A stretch of DNA of 14,400 nucleotides, from positions 1-14,400 of the forward strand of contig VKHC01000258.1 of NCBI GenBank assembly GCA_015143735.1. Reading direction: 5' to 3'. Origin of the DNA: Synura sp. LO234KE. Its lineage: Eukaryota; Sar; Synurophyceae; Synurales; Mallomonadaceae. Within the stretch, counting starts at the first letter, position 1, and every line of letters begins with the position of its first letter. The notes below the pieces were generated by a model. It ran no database searches and had not been told where the DNA came from. It saw nothing but the letters and a program-made list of their open reading frames with translations. Both the position numbers and the translations under genes were made by a program. Shown here one piece after another: positions 1 to 10,235 of this stretch.

Positions 1-104
1 TGTTCACTTCGAAAAGTTGACTACAATGTACCAAACCTGAGGTGCCCTTCCCTCCCTTCTCGATTTAATAGAGGTGATCGTCAAAATAAATTGATCACTC
101 ATTC

Positions 105-222
105 ATATCAGTTTCTCTTATCTCGTGCACTTCATAAAAAAATCATATGCTGCAGGAAAATCGAAATAACCCGATAGGATATCAATCGCCTATCAGCAAT
201 TGGGCATAGGTTTTTTTCCTTA
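105..222 (+). pseudogene. Decayed duplicate of hydrolase exon 1
   Basis: This segment is a direct copy of the first coding exon of the downstream hydrolase gene, offset by 199 bp. The exon-equivalent part, 125-209, aligns to 324-408 without a gap; I count about 16 differences in 85 bases. The similarity includes the upstream ATCAGTTTCTC stretch and the donor site with its T-run (GCATAG then GTTTTTTT). The copy cannot serve as a first coding exon. The start ATG is GTG, codon 15 is TAA (167-169), and the conserved Trp of QQWG is Leu (TTG). The donor site is kept, so it could still be transcribed as 5' leader. I see no sign that it is used. The identity of the copy is certain; its fate is inferred. 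Confidence 0.85.
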
Positions 223-323
223 AACATAAACTGTGTGTAGTGAACATATGTTTTTCTAATTCAAATACGTTCACCAAATCGAAGTAAACTCATTACTGAT
301 TAAATATCAGTTTCTCCTATCTC

Positions 324-2078
324 ATGCAGTTCGTAAGAAAATCAGTTGCTGCAGGAACATTCCAATTACCCGACGGGATATCAATAGCTTATCAGCAATG
401 GGGCATAGGTTTTTTTCTTAAATCAATTACAATTTGAAGTCTCATGTAATATTCACACCCTGCTCTCACAGGAAACGCTATTAAAATTCTCGCCTTACAT
501 GGTTGGCTTGACAATTCAAACTCGTTCTCATGTATTGCTCCTTATTTGGCGGAGAAAGGTTGCCATGTAGTGGCTATAGATCACGTAGGACATGGACTCT
601 CCTCGCACATACCTCATGAGAGTATGTACGTATTTTCCCAGTACCTTTTTCACGTGCGGTCAATTTATGAGGAGCTTGGATGGTCAAGTAGTAATTTAAT
701 GGGTCATAGTATGGGTGGAATCATAAGCACTTTGTTCACTGCAACGTTTCCGGAATACGTGAGCAAGTTGGTGCTAATAGAAGGATTTTCTCCCATGACT
801 TCTAAAGCAGGTGATACAGTGAGATTACTACGTAAATCGCTTGAAGAAGAATACAATGCTCGGAAAAGTAATTCGTACGCGAATCATCGCGAGTACGCGG
901 ACTTGGATGAAGCAGTACAATCTAGAATGGATGTCGTAAATCATTACCCTGGAAAGCAATGGATATCTCGGAGTGCAGCAGAATCTATCGTAAGGAGGCA
1001 AGTGGGCTATCTAAACGACAACCGCTTGTTGACTTGAGTTGTTTATATTTTCTTATGTATCTCCTAGAGGAACTGTGTCGAAAAATAAATTACATATAAT
1101 AAATGAGTCCCCTGACTACGCTGGTCCAGTGTGGTTCTGCAACGATAGGAGGCTCAATGCCACTTCTGCACAACGCTATACTCCAGAACAGGTGGGTGCA
1201 AGGCTTATAATAGCGCAGTTGTATCTTTACCGTTTTTACTTTAGCATCTATTATTTCACACATTTGAAGTACTGTAATTAGTATACACTACCACTTGATT
1301 TATTAGTCTATCAAGTTTGAATTCTGGCTACTTACGGAGGTCCATATTATATTCTCAGGCATTGAATTTCTTGGACAAGATAGTGCGGCCGACGTTGCTT
1401 ATCTCGGCAGGTACGCCTCGACATTCATGAATTGAAGGAAAATTATTACGATAGGTAGGCCGAACGGCCCGTTTATTGGAAATATTGGATGGTTGGTGGT
1501 TGATCGTGACCCGGGATAGCAAATCAATCTATTATATCTGTACCCTGCGATACGAGCAGCTTAGGGCGGCAACGGTACTTATCTATGAACTATAACTTAG
1601 CTTAGATTACACAGAATGCACGCAGACCGACAATTTAAGCACTCCTATGAGCTACTTAACCGATCACACTAGTGTGGGGGCAGAGCGGTAACGGTATATG
1701 TGATCTGCCTAATCGTAACTTATTTTCATAGCCCAAGCATCATGGATAATAGTTTACTGACAGGTTATTTCATATCCGTCTTATTATCTTTGATGGTATA
1801 CCTAGAGAACGGGTGGCCCTTCACGGACGGCCAGGCTCACGTAGACTTCCTTACACAAAAGGTGATGCCGTTCAAGATGGGACGAATTCGTATTTTTCGA
1901 GGAGTTCAGTTGGCTGCTGTTAGCTCACCTGATACCTCTTTAATATCCCTTTTTTCTTGCATCTCACGCTAACTAGGGCTATCTGACACACGTTACGCGC
2001 CCGGGCTCGCATCATCTTCACTTGGATCCGGACACTTGGGAACCAGTGGCGAAAGATATCGAGCAGTTTATACTGTAG
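324..2078 (+). CDS. Serine hydrolase-like protein (alpha/beta hydrolase, SERHL/kraken family), six exons
   Basis: The exons are 324-408, 472-997, 1068-1191, 1359-1410, 1806-1861 and 1977-2078 (stop TAG). They encode 314 residues, a typical family length. Codon phases agree at every junction (1, 2, 0, 1, 0). Visible motifs are LPDGISIAYQQWG (strand 1), LALHGWLDNSNSF with the HG oxyanion site (38-39), DHVGHGLSS, GHSMGG with nucleophile Ser108, RPTLLISAENGWPF (strand before the acid loop), and GSHHLHLDPDTW with the probable catalytic His293. The family consists of predicted serine esterases/hydrolases; the substrate is not known from the sequence. There is no signal peptide or membrane segment, so a cytosolic or peroxisomal location is possible. 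ATG 324 is the start because the frame runs without a break into LPDG and the decayed copy shares this exon. The end of exon 5 is the least certain boundary: AAG/GTGATG at 1862 gives the best splice site and family spacing. I see no AATAAA close downstream. Confidence 0.88.
998..1067 (+). other. GC-AG intron (intron 2 of the hydrolase gene)
   Basis: This 70-bp intron starts with GC, not GT. The donor AG/GCAAGT is the textbook GC-donor consensus, and the acceptor follows a T-rich run ending TCTCCTAG. Splicing here joins ...GTA AGG AG to A GGA ACT and reads S-I-V-R-R-G-T, the family's conserved I-V-x-R-G-T stretch. The nearby GT sites at 990 and 1002 leave the wrong phase for the next exon, whose frame is fixed by F-C-N-D-R-R-L. 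The other four introns I placed (409-471, 1192-1358, 1411-1805, 1862-1976) are GT-AG. Confidence 0.82.
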
Positions 2079-4086
2079 ATAATTAGAGCGCCTCCTGCTT
2101 CTGATCGCTGTAGCATCAAACATGCTGATATGATTTTTTTCGGAAACCACAAAGATGGGAAGCGTCGTTTCAGTTGTGTCATGATTGTGCACTTCTTGTT
2201 TATATTGAAGGAAGAATTTGTAGCGATGACTCAAATTTTTGTATCTTTGGTGATAAGAGTCGTTGAAATTCTCATTTTTAACTACATTCTGCGTGGAGTT
2301 ACTGATTGCTCTTGGAAAAACAACGGCATAGGAGTCGACTCACTTACGAATCCTAATTGCGGAAGTGGTATTGTTATTTTAATATATTGGCTGCACCCGC
2401 AAAGAAGCGTTGTTGTAGGGTGGTAGTAGGTGTCCATATTCAATTCTTTGGGCCACTAAGCTACCACTACAAGTTTCGCTGTCTCTATCAGTCCAAAGGA
2501 ATTTACTGCAAATCGCATAATTGGTTATTACCGGAACAGGACTGGACTTCTATTAAAGGAATGTTGCGATCAGAGCAGGCGAAAAATATGACGCTACTAC
2601 CTGGTGGGCCGGCGCAAGGAACCGCTGCCTGTGGTGGCACTCCGATTAACCACTCCCAAATTGTCTACCGGCAGCAAGCCCCCCAATTACCGAGCAGAAA
2701 GCTCCAGGTGACTTCTCATCGCTATCGCTGTTAGAGTAAGCTAACCCCACTTTCTTTTTATGCACTAATCTAGTCTGGCTCTGTATGATGGTAACAGCAG
2801 TAGACATATGGTGTGAACATTAAGAACGCTTGCTTATATACTGACGTTACGGGGTGTAAATATCATCATTAACGTCTAAATATTTGCTAATGCCTCATAA
2901 AAGTAAATATTGACGATTATTGAGTGATGTGCAGACTCTCCGTGGAAGATGCCAAGAGGATTAACTTCAAACCGTGAAAGATACGTTCCTCGTTATGATG
3001 ATTAAGGTTGGTCATTTCATGATTGCATTGACTATGTAATGAGATCTTTCACACCGTAAGTACATTATTGATCGTGAAGAATATTTCTTTCATGACGCTC
3101 AACCCAGCAAATATAAGTAGTAGAATGACCCTATAAACTTCAACAAATGCACCAGTGTTAGTACGCCACTTCTTGAAGGAGTTCGATAGCTTTTCATTAA
3201 CAGGTGTTATATGTTACCGATACTAAACAGATCTTAGCTTGTTCAATAGTTTTGAAATGTATGACGGATAACAAGATTTTTCTCCTCCGATCCTGACCAG
3301 TTTTCCCTCAAAATGGCTTGTGTATTATTTTCACCTATAGGCCAGTAAAAATACAGGTGATATCACCCCCGGCTTCCGGCGTTTTCGAAAAGTTTTGAAA
3401 ATGAATGTTTCTTAGTAGCTGATCTTTCAGACCTAAAATTTAGTCTCGTGTGAGAGAAAAAATCATAAGAAAGTTTTGTGAGGCTGGATAAATATAGACG
3501 TCAAACAAAAAATCAACCACTAACCACTAGAATTTTCTTAACAATAGTTTTTGTGACCAAAGCATCCCAAAATTTGAGGAACAAGAATGTTACAAGCGAA
3601 TACTTCCCAACATTCAAGAGCACTGAAGTTCCTGAAAACTCTGCTTCTGCGTCGTATCCGGTGTATTGGTGCATCATGAGTACTTTTCACGAGTTAATAC
3701 CATTCCCTCCTTCCTGCCCAGAAGATGCGTGGCCCTGATCGTCGAACGCACAAGGACGGACCTTAGAAGCTATGAAGTGAAGAAGTCCATTAATCCTATC
3801 TGCAGCGTGCTCTAGCCTTGCTTATATTTTTCTTCCGAAAAAGAAACTTGTAATCTCACCGCCTTATCATGAGCTTAAGTCCACTATGAACATGGTTCAC
3901 CTTATTTGAATTTCCGGAGAAATATCCGATATGGACGACTTCATCTAATAATCTAACTACTTCATATTATTCTCACAGACCCTCAGCGTTACCGGTGTAG
4001 GATACTCCTAACGTAACGTGCATTTGGTTTCTCCGCATGGATTACCTTTATTTGGTTCCACTGTCGAAGTGGAGGAAGCCAACTAA
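2079..4086. other. AT-rich stretch without a recognised gene
   Basis: Open frames here are short and unlike any family I know. The longest are 2357-2734 (+), 2130-2426 (+), 1920-2234 (-, antisense to the hydrolase 3' end) and 3478-3738 (+). The part from 2525 to 2711 is somewhat more GC-rich and ends in CAG/GTGACT, which could be a splice donor, but no partner exon is visible. A 9-bp inverted repeat (GTGAAAGAT at 2974-2982, ATCTTTCAC at 3044-3052) is too small to call an element. The tail of the hydrolase transcript probably lies in the first few hundred bases. Confidence 0.5.
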
Positions 4087-4386
4087 TTACTCCCCCATTT
4101 TTTGAGAATGTGTCAGCAACTTCAAGCACAAGTTACTGATTTCGATCTTCCAGAGCAGATCTATTGCCACCATATCTAAAAACTTCGGAGGCTGGCTGGC
4201 AGAGTAAATATAGGAGGGCTTAGGACAGTTAATAACATTTTCAACTTGGGCAGCGCTCACAATCCCGATTAAGTCCAAAAGTTGAAGTTCATCGACCAGG
4301 TCTGTGGGCCAAAATCTTGCGTCATGTCGAGGAGTTCCGGCGAAAAGGAGACACTGGTCAGAAGATAGACACCCGAGCAAATTTTC
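4087..4386 (-). pseudogene. Remnant of a jockey-type LINE endonuclease domain
   Basis: An open minus-strand frame of about 99 codons without a start of its own. Read from 4386 down, it contains LLFAGTPRHDARFW, where the apurinic endonuclease of jockey/I-group LINEs has a hydrophobic run followed by G-D-F-N and a downstream W. Then come D-E-L-Q-L-L-D-L-I, CPKPSYIY (family P-T-Y/F), QPPKFLDMVAIDL (family LD-h-h-h) and a terminal L-L-T-H-S-Q in place of S-D-H. The key acidic residue of G-D-F-N is lost (G-T-P-R) and S-D-H is degraded, so the copy should be inactive. The N-terminal half of the domain and the reverse transcriptase are not found on either side. The order of motifs and their spacing is the evidence; a chance match is possible. 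Confidence 0.55.
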
Positions 4387-6375
4387 TCATCTTTGCGCTC
4401 TGATCGTGTCATCGACAGTTGTAGTACCTGCAGCACCGGTGATTGGCCTCTGCCTCGATCAACGAGCTCTCCTGTAGTGTAACACCAGTTAATTCTCAGA
4501 GCCGACTACCTGCCTCCCAAATAGTAGTGGGACATTGGTATCAACCATCTGTGAGGGGAGGAGAAATTTCCTGTCTATCTATTGGTCGGCCTCTATCCCC
4601 TGCTTCTGTTCGGTCATAAAACATGCCATTTTCTGTACGTAGGGGACACTTATTTCCCTACACTGCTCTCTGACTTTTCTTCATTTGCATTCTCTAGTTA
4701 ATAATATTAATTTAATTTTCTCCAAACATTACAGTTTTTACTTGAATAGTGTTGTTTTCGGCAAAGGCCGCAAGTGTCCAAGATCACCGTTATTTTTACC
4801 GTGTCTCCAACCTTCCTGAACGAAACAAATTGTATTAAGCCAGCGAGACCGTTACAGCAACTGGGGATTGAAACCCACTTCTGCTTACATTTTGATCCAA
4901 AACGACCGAGGTCATTAAAAGATATTCAAATTTTCACATTGGGTAGTCTTAAATTTTGTTCAATCGTGAACTGTCCTGCATTCCAACTTGAACATTCAAG
5001 ACGCCTCGCAGAAAGAGCGCAGTTAAAAGTCATTCATCAAATAACCAGTTTATTTCCTTTCATATTTCTTCAGGGAACTTCTTTTTGATAATATTACCAT
5101 CGTCCAGGGCCGCTGAATCAGTCAATTTCTTCTTCAAAGGGTTCTCGCCCAAGTATGAACTTTTTACAGCAACGTGAGATTCTACTTTTTCTCAATTCTA
5201 AATTCCTCTTTATGCGCCATTATAGCCACACTGTATCAACTATGTACGTTAGGCTTATTCCTCGGAGTAGATAGATATGATTTATTTCATCCGAGGTATT
5301 CAAAGTATGGTGAGGACAGCTTTGACATTTATCCGTGCGGTATAACGAGCGGTTAGAAGAATTCTGCGTAAAGAATGGGGTGCTGGAGTCTCCCTTGGAC
5401 GTCAAGTGCATCTCACCGTTGGCACCTATGACTGGCGGCAACAGGTGTATTTTAAGAGCTCCTGCCCTTCCATTTGGCGGCAACGATCGCTCTCCGGAAG
5501 GCAGCGCAGCAAGTGCGGATCAGTTTAGCGAAAAGCAACGAGAACGAACTTACCACACGCTCATACCTACTAATGCACCGTCTTAGCAACGCGCATATCC
5601 GCAATTATGGAGAGTGGGGACGCCGATAGAAATAGCAAAGTATCTGCACGTAAAAGGCTTCCTCTAATCTAATGCTGGTGCGCAGAGATTATATTGCATA
5701 CTGCAATGGCGCTGCAGGCAACACTTCACAAGGGTTTTTTCTTTAATTGGCAGAGGCCTAGATAGTCGCCGAGAAGAAGAGAACATTGGCAAGTAGCGTT
5801 TACGTAGGAAGCAAGGCTGCCGCGTTTTTTTCAAACCCTGGAGTTCTAACATGTGACGGACCGGGATTACAACGCGAGTACTCATTTACTTATTTAACGG
5901 GACATTTTCACTGCTTTTTCTAGCCTGGGAACTCCAGGTGAGTTGCATCCTCTAGAGATCTTTCTTCGGTCACGGCGCTCCACATGGAGGGTAGTGGCAT
6001 CGTACACAGGGTGCTGCCTTACTCCTACTCCACGATGTCTACTATCTGACGTAAAATCGTATTCTATTTCTGATCTTCTCGAACTATGACGTAATTAATT
6101 AGTTAATATTTCGCGAAATAAGTTTTGGGTGCTGAACAGGTTTACATATTATTTTCTCTACGCCCAGCAATTCAAACTACATAAATTTTGTCAATCGAGA
6201 AACATGTTCACCCTTTGGCACATTAATCGCAAAAGCTTAAATTGTAAATTCGCTGTGAACCATGTAGCCTCCACTTTTGTGGAGCAGAGCGTGCATTTTG
6301 AAATAGTTGGAATAGTTTTATCAAACCATACCACGCTATTCTAGTAGGGACAAGGAAGGCACAGAGAACTAGGCC
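4387..6375. other. Unresolved region with short open frames
   Basis: Two stretches have more protein-like content than the rest. One frame is open from 4750 to 5088 (+); its residues include KITVIFTVSPTFLNE and LGIETHFCLHFDPKRPRSL. The other is 5335-5586 (+), in a GC-richer patch with two copies of TGGCGGCAAC at 5433-5442 and about 5475-5484. I recognise no domain in either. The remainder, including 5587-6128 and the AT-rich frame 6129-6344, shows nothing I can name. Confidence 0.4.
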
Positions 6376-7322
6376 TTGGTACCACCCTGAGGAACAACAT
6401 CAAAATATGATATATCTTGATGGGATTAAACCCATAAAAATCAAACCCAGACGAGAACAACGCTGGACCACCACCTTAATCTAGGTACGCACCAAATTTT
6501 AACCATATTATAAAGCCAAATCTCAATATATATGTATGTATATCTTGCATGCACATGAAATCTTTTCAAGATATCTTACCGTGCGTAAAACGTTAGAAAT
6601 CTAAAAATATTCTGCGGCATAAAGAAGATATATTCTGTAGGTGAATACGAAGATTAAGTTAATGCTAACTATTAATTAGGAAAAAATATGAACTCATTTG
6701 TACTTCTTGCTGGGATTAGGAAATCGCCTGCTGGTTGGTAGACGATTTAAGAGCAAAAAAACATAAGAATAGTAATCTTTTCATGAACCACCAAATTATA
6801 ACACATGCCAATTGCAAATGTGCGCGAGAGCGCGTAAGCGGTACTTTATTATTTCAATAAAATGGTGCCGAATTATGATATTGATAGAAAGAAATAAAAT
6901 GTGATAGATTATTTTATTTTTTCTCTTCAAGCAGTTTAGATTACCGACGTTTTTTTAACAAGAACTTAGCTTAGGTGTAAAAGAATACTCGATGACCAAC
7001 AACAGCGCCCCTATGAGCAACCGAGGAATATAGTAGATTACCGTCGTGTAGTAGGCAAAATTTATTGAATCTATGATGAATTAATTACATTACTTACAAA
7101 TTATTAGCCCGATAATCAGTTTGCGAGTAAAATATTACATACTATAATTCAAAAATTGCACTAATGACGATTGATATAGGCGAAAACTCATGTATCGCAA
7201 TAACAAGCGGCATATCTTACATCCGTATATTATGATACGTAGCGTTAAATTGAAGGATTACTTTGTTGAAAATACGCTAGGATTAGAGTAGGTTAACAAT
7301 GAAAATGAAATGGCCTATACCA
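6376..7322 (+). mobile_element. Diverged copy of the 0.93-kb TIR element (copy 1)
   Basis: AT-rich non-coding DNA that aligns in blocks, same orientation, with 12382-13301. Matching blocks include GGTACC-ACC at the left end, AATATGATAT near 6405, the ACCACC(A/G)CCT stretch near 6468-6477, GAAGATA(T/C)ATT near 6625, and GCTGG-A-TAGGA near 6710. On the right, GTTAA..GGATTA..T-GAAAAT (about 7243-7275) and a degraded terminus near 7303-7322 also match. The total length, about 947 bp, is close to the 920 bp of the other copy. The terminal repeats are no longer recognisable as a pair, so this is the older or more decayed copy. No open frame of transposase size is present. The ends are estimated to within some tens of bases. 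Confidence 0.6.
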
Positions 7323-7960
7323 TTATACAAATCTTGGAAAGCACTGATTACGACAATAATTATTTCCCGCCTGACCGGGACTCGGTACCTTCAGTAACGA
7401 CCATCGATTTAGTCGATCTATAATAAGTAAGCGAATACGAATTATTCAGGTATTGGAGTTTTTACTTGATTTATATCGTGAAGTAGTACAATTGACACGT
7501 ATAGTAGAAGAGTTTATCTATTCAAAGAGTAACCTGAATGGGAACTCGGCGACGACTGATAAACAGAAAATTCATACATACAGCGGAAATAGAGGCATAC
7601 TGCATTACAAGAACTTTATTCCTAGCCTCTCTGCTGGAGGGACGATGTCCGCCGCTATTTTAATTCTACCACACTTTCCATCCAGTGCCACTGCCTATAC
7701 CCGCGAGAACAATACTGTTGGGTTCCCGTCCCCGACGGGTTTCTCCTCCGTCCGGATTCCATACTCCAAGCCGTCGACCCCTCAACCCGTATATTTTACA
7801 CTGTTCGACTGGAGTGACTGCCGGGGATCTACGCCACCTACACCTGGAAGGAGGAGGCCAAGTCTGAGGTAGGACACAACATGTTCAGAAGTCACCTACC
7901 GGAGAAGGGGGCTGAAGCGTTCCTGGCTCAAGAAGAGAGGGCAAGAGACCCTTCCTTTCT
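7323..7960 (+). other. Open frame leading into LINE RNase H debris
   Basis: A + strand frame at 7453-7872 is open for 139 codons, and the region changes from AT-rich to GC-rich near 7620. A second frame begins at 7881 and runs into the RNase H start. In a LINE the segment before RNase H would be the end of the reverse transcriptase. The placement fits, but I find no Y/F-A-D-D or other reverse transcriptase motif, so this remains positional inference. Confidence 0.3.
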
Positions 7961-8210
7961 ACCACCGGATGTCAGCGTCTTTACGGATGGCTGGGCCTCC
8001 TCGCCTACAGACTTAACTGGGTGGGAGTATAGGCAGTCAGCACTAATAATTTGCTGGCTGAATATTGGGGCCCCGCCGTGACGGACTCTCGCCGCACTAA
8101 CTCGGTTGGGGCTGCTCGCCACCAGTAACATGGGAGAACTCAGGAGTGGACACGCTTGCAGCCTCGAGAACCGGTTCAGCTACTGCCATAACGACATCAA
8201 GCCCCGAGTA
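7961..8210 (+). pseudogene. LINE RNase H remnant A (shortened)
   Basis: The frame at 7881-8081 contains PPDVSVFTDGWAS, with the first catalytic Asp of RNase H at 7986-7988 (family pattern Y/F-T-D-G-S), followed by T-G-W. In another frame, 8107-8210 reads W-G-C-S-P-P-V-T-W-E-N-S-G-V-D-T-L-A-A-S. This matches the domain's last part, W-x-P-x-H-x-G-x-x-G-N-x-x-A-D-x-L-A-A. The two ends lie only about 160 bp apart, where an intact domain needs roughly 330 bp or more, and they are in different frames. An internal deletion and a frameshift have therefore occurred. RNase H inside a LINE is typical of I, LOA, R1 and related jockey-superfamily groups. Confidence 0.62.
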
Positions 8211-8227
8211 AATAAGTGGATAAGTGA

Positions 8228-8361
8228 GCGTATCGCGCTTAGTTGTTCAGGTCTACAAAGACCACACATTCCTTTTACTGGAAGCGCGCTCACACTGGAG
8301 CGGACACTCTTCCTGCCCGAGGCAATGATACGGCTGACAAACCTGCTGCGGAAGAAACTAA
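8228..8361 (+). pseudogene. LINE RNase H remnant B
   Basis: Near-repeat of 10236-10345; most of GGAAGCGCGCTCACAC, GAGCGGACACTCT and GAGGCAATGA is shared. Read as protein it gives H-W-S-G-H-S-S at 8293-8313, then in another frame G-N-D-T-A-D-K-P-A-A at 8321-8350. This is the RNase H end pattern G-H-S-G-x-x-G-N-x-x-A-D-x-L-A-A with one frameshift between the two halves. It directly follows remnant A, so two different pieces of the same domain type lie head to tail. It cannot be translated as one protein. Confidence 0.68.
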
Positions 8362-8930
8362 GATCAGTGCATTAAAACCGTAGATATCCACGCTGGGTCA
8401 TCCACGGTGCCGTAATTATCCGTGGATAATTCGGTGTAGATAACAAAATAGGGTTAACTACGGGAGTTAATTATCCATGATTTTATTATACTCCGTTATT
8501 CTCCCATTAAGATATTGTTATACCCCGTAAATATCAATGACACAAAAAAGTAATTGAATTAGCTGGTAGTTCTGAATTATTAATAAGTGAATTCTCAATC
8601 GTCTGGACGATTCTTCGATATCAAAAAAATAGAGTCATTGCACTTGCATACAATTCTACTCATATCATAGCATGATTTTCCGTAATTCTATCGTTTGGAT
8701 GCAACTTATTGAGAGGGGAATTTTCTAATTACGTTGGGAGATTCAAAAAGGATCTGCTAATATTTTAGGACAAAATTTTAGGTTTCAAAGGAAAGGCGCA
8801 TTAATAAAACATCAAAATTTACCAGAATGTCTACGCAATCAATTTTTTATACGATAGGCCACAAAATTTTGTTGAGCAAAATCATCGTTTCGTCGCTGCA
8901 ATAGCCCTCTGCACAACTACTAAATGGACC
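8362..8930. other. AT-rich spacer with small palindromes
   Basis: No gene or clear element. Around 8383-8480 there are several ATTATCC/GGATAAT words, including a palindrome ATTATCC-GT-GGATAAT at about 8416-8431. The word ACAAAATTTT occurs twice, near 8770 and 8862. I found no matching terminal repeats that would define a transposon. Confidence 0.4.
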
Positions 8931-9044
8931 GCCCAGAATCAGGAACTCAGGCCTTGATCTATTGTCGCCATTCCCGGATCTGTTTTGACAGACTCAAGCG
9001 GAAGCAGTGAAGCAACCTAAATTCAAGAGATCTTATAATGCAGC

Positions 9045-9190
9045 TACAGGACCTCAAGATTTCCGGAGTTAGTCCCTCGCGCCTCGCTCCCAGCAGTACG
9101 AGACCCCCCAGTTTGGTACTCCTACCAGGGTAATCTATGTGCATGAAAGCAGGCTAAGCAGCTTCCATTTTACCGTATTCACATCAGGCA
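9045..9190 (+). repeat. Short dispersed repeat, copy 1
   Basis: Shares with 11690-11830 the core CTCCCAGCA(G/C)TACGAGACCC (9086-9105) and a weaker run on both sides, for example GGT(A/C)ATC then GTGCA about 30 bases later. In one + frame both copies read S-Q-(Q/H)-Y-E-T followed by V-I-x-V. The shared reading may mark an old coding repeat, but stops occur in this copy and I recognise no domain. Confidence 0.4.
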
Positions 9191-9794
9191 AGCATTGTAT
9201 CCTGAAGTTCCGTAGTCTCGAAGTTTAAATCTGTCCGGCTGCGCCTCTCGGTCAAGTGTGAGCAGGTAAACTGAACTGCGCCTTCTCGCCCTGGTGTGGA
9301 GATGATCAACCCACCGCTGAACGACGCCTGCTCCAGGTGCTGCACCCTCCCCGCACTTTCAGGGCTTGCTGGAACATTTCTCTCCAGCTTAAAATGACTT
9401 CTTATTTAGACTATTCAAGAACCTTGGCTCAGTGCCGCGGCAGTCTGTCATAGATCCTTTGTGTACTGCGGTTTTGGAGCTAAAAAAGAAAGCGTGGCTG
9501 GAGTCGTTCCCCCACAACAACGTTCTCCTATGCCAGGAATATCTCCAAAACTTCTCCGCTTTCTCCCGAACTGCCTGGGAGAATCTTTTCATCCGAGAGT
9601 ATTCCAGCAACGCTTTCCCAGAGGAGGAATCTTCCCTGTTATCCAGTCCCCCGGCGATTCACAAGACTTCGGAATTTTTTCTACTGGAGGATCTCTTCCC
9701 GCAGAACTGCCCGCACGACAGAGACCCTAGAGCAAGATCCGTCGATATGTCAAGTGGTAATTGGCGGTTATCTCTCGTCCCTGCCTATATCTAG
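9191..9794 (+). other. Unrecognised open frame in GC-richer DNA
   Basis: The + frame 9432-9794 (120 codons) has balanced residues such as KKKAWLESFPHNNVLLCQEY and SSLLSSPPAIHKTSEFFLLEDL, with no ATG at its start. Overlapping open frames on both strands (9461-9730 +, 9389-9610 -) make it unclear which, if any, was translated. It sits between LINE fragments and may be part of a retroelement. I see no motif that supports a function. Confidence 0.25.
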
Positions 9795-10235
9795 CTGTGG
9801 TGGTCGCGCGGGGCAGAGAATTTTATTACGTCTTATGCAAGGGGAGTATGATAAATCGGTTTCATATAGTCGTAAGCGTATAGGTACTCCGCACAGTACA
9901 AATGAGAGTGCCCCGTTCAGTGGCGTTTCCCAGGAGCATCCGCCTCTACGCTCCGTACAGCACGGTACGCCAAGGCCAGGAAGAGCTCCATACCTACTAC
10001 ACACACACCCTTGAACTTGGTTGGGGATGTCGAATTTTCCTTGCCCTCGGGCGTGTGGCCTTCTCCCCCTTCCCCAGCTCGGTCACGGGAATTGCCATTG
10101 GGTACAAGTGGGATAGTTATTTACTTAGTATAACTAAGGTAATGGGGCGGTCTAGAACCTTCTGTTTACTTTACATTCATTTCCATTCCCGTTCGTGATA
10201 AATAATTACTGAATTTTTGACGGATTATTAAGCTT
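9795..10235. other. Unresolved segment between LINE fragments
   Basis: Open frames at 9754-10014 (+), 9902-10198 (+) and 9768-10004 (-) overlap each other and show no known motif. The GC-rich part ends near 10100 and AT-rich DNA follows up to RNase H remnant C. Nothing further can be said from the sequence. Confidence 0.3.

Noticed and set aside
1700-1972. Continuous + frame through exon 5 as the protein C-terminus
   Set aside because: It begins inside intron 4 and ends without the G-x-H-H-x-H motif. The spliced reading with exon 6 restores the motif with good splice sites and family spacing.
2974-3052. Inverted repeat GTGAAAGAT / ATCTTTCAC as a MITE or hairpin RNA
   Set aside because: Only nine bases pair over a 61-base gap, with no second copy and no target duplication; chance is sufficient.
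3931-3951. D-M-D-D-F-I reading resembling a reverse transcriptase Y-x-D-D box
   Set aside because: Stops follow immediately, and none of the preceding reverse transcriptase motifs is visible in any frame.
7379-7390. CGGTACC as the right end of TIR copy 1
   Set aside because: Only the GGTACC core agrees with the left end. Internal alignment to copy 2 places the end near 7322 instead.
9277-9345. C-A-F-S-P-W-C-G-D-D-Q-P-T-A-E-R reading like the zinc knuckle at a LINE C-terminus
   Set aside because: The Cys spacing is wrong (C-x5-C rather than C-x2-C), and the expected His and final Cys are absent or out of place.
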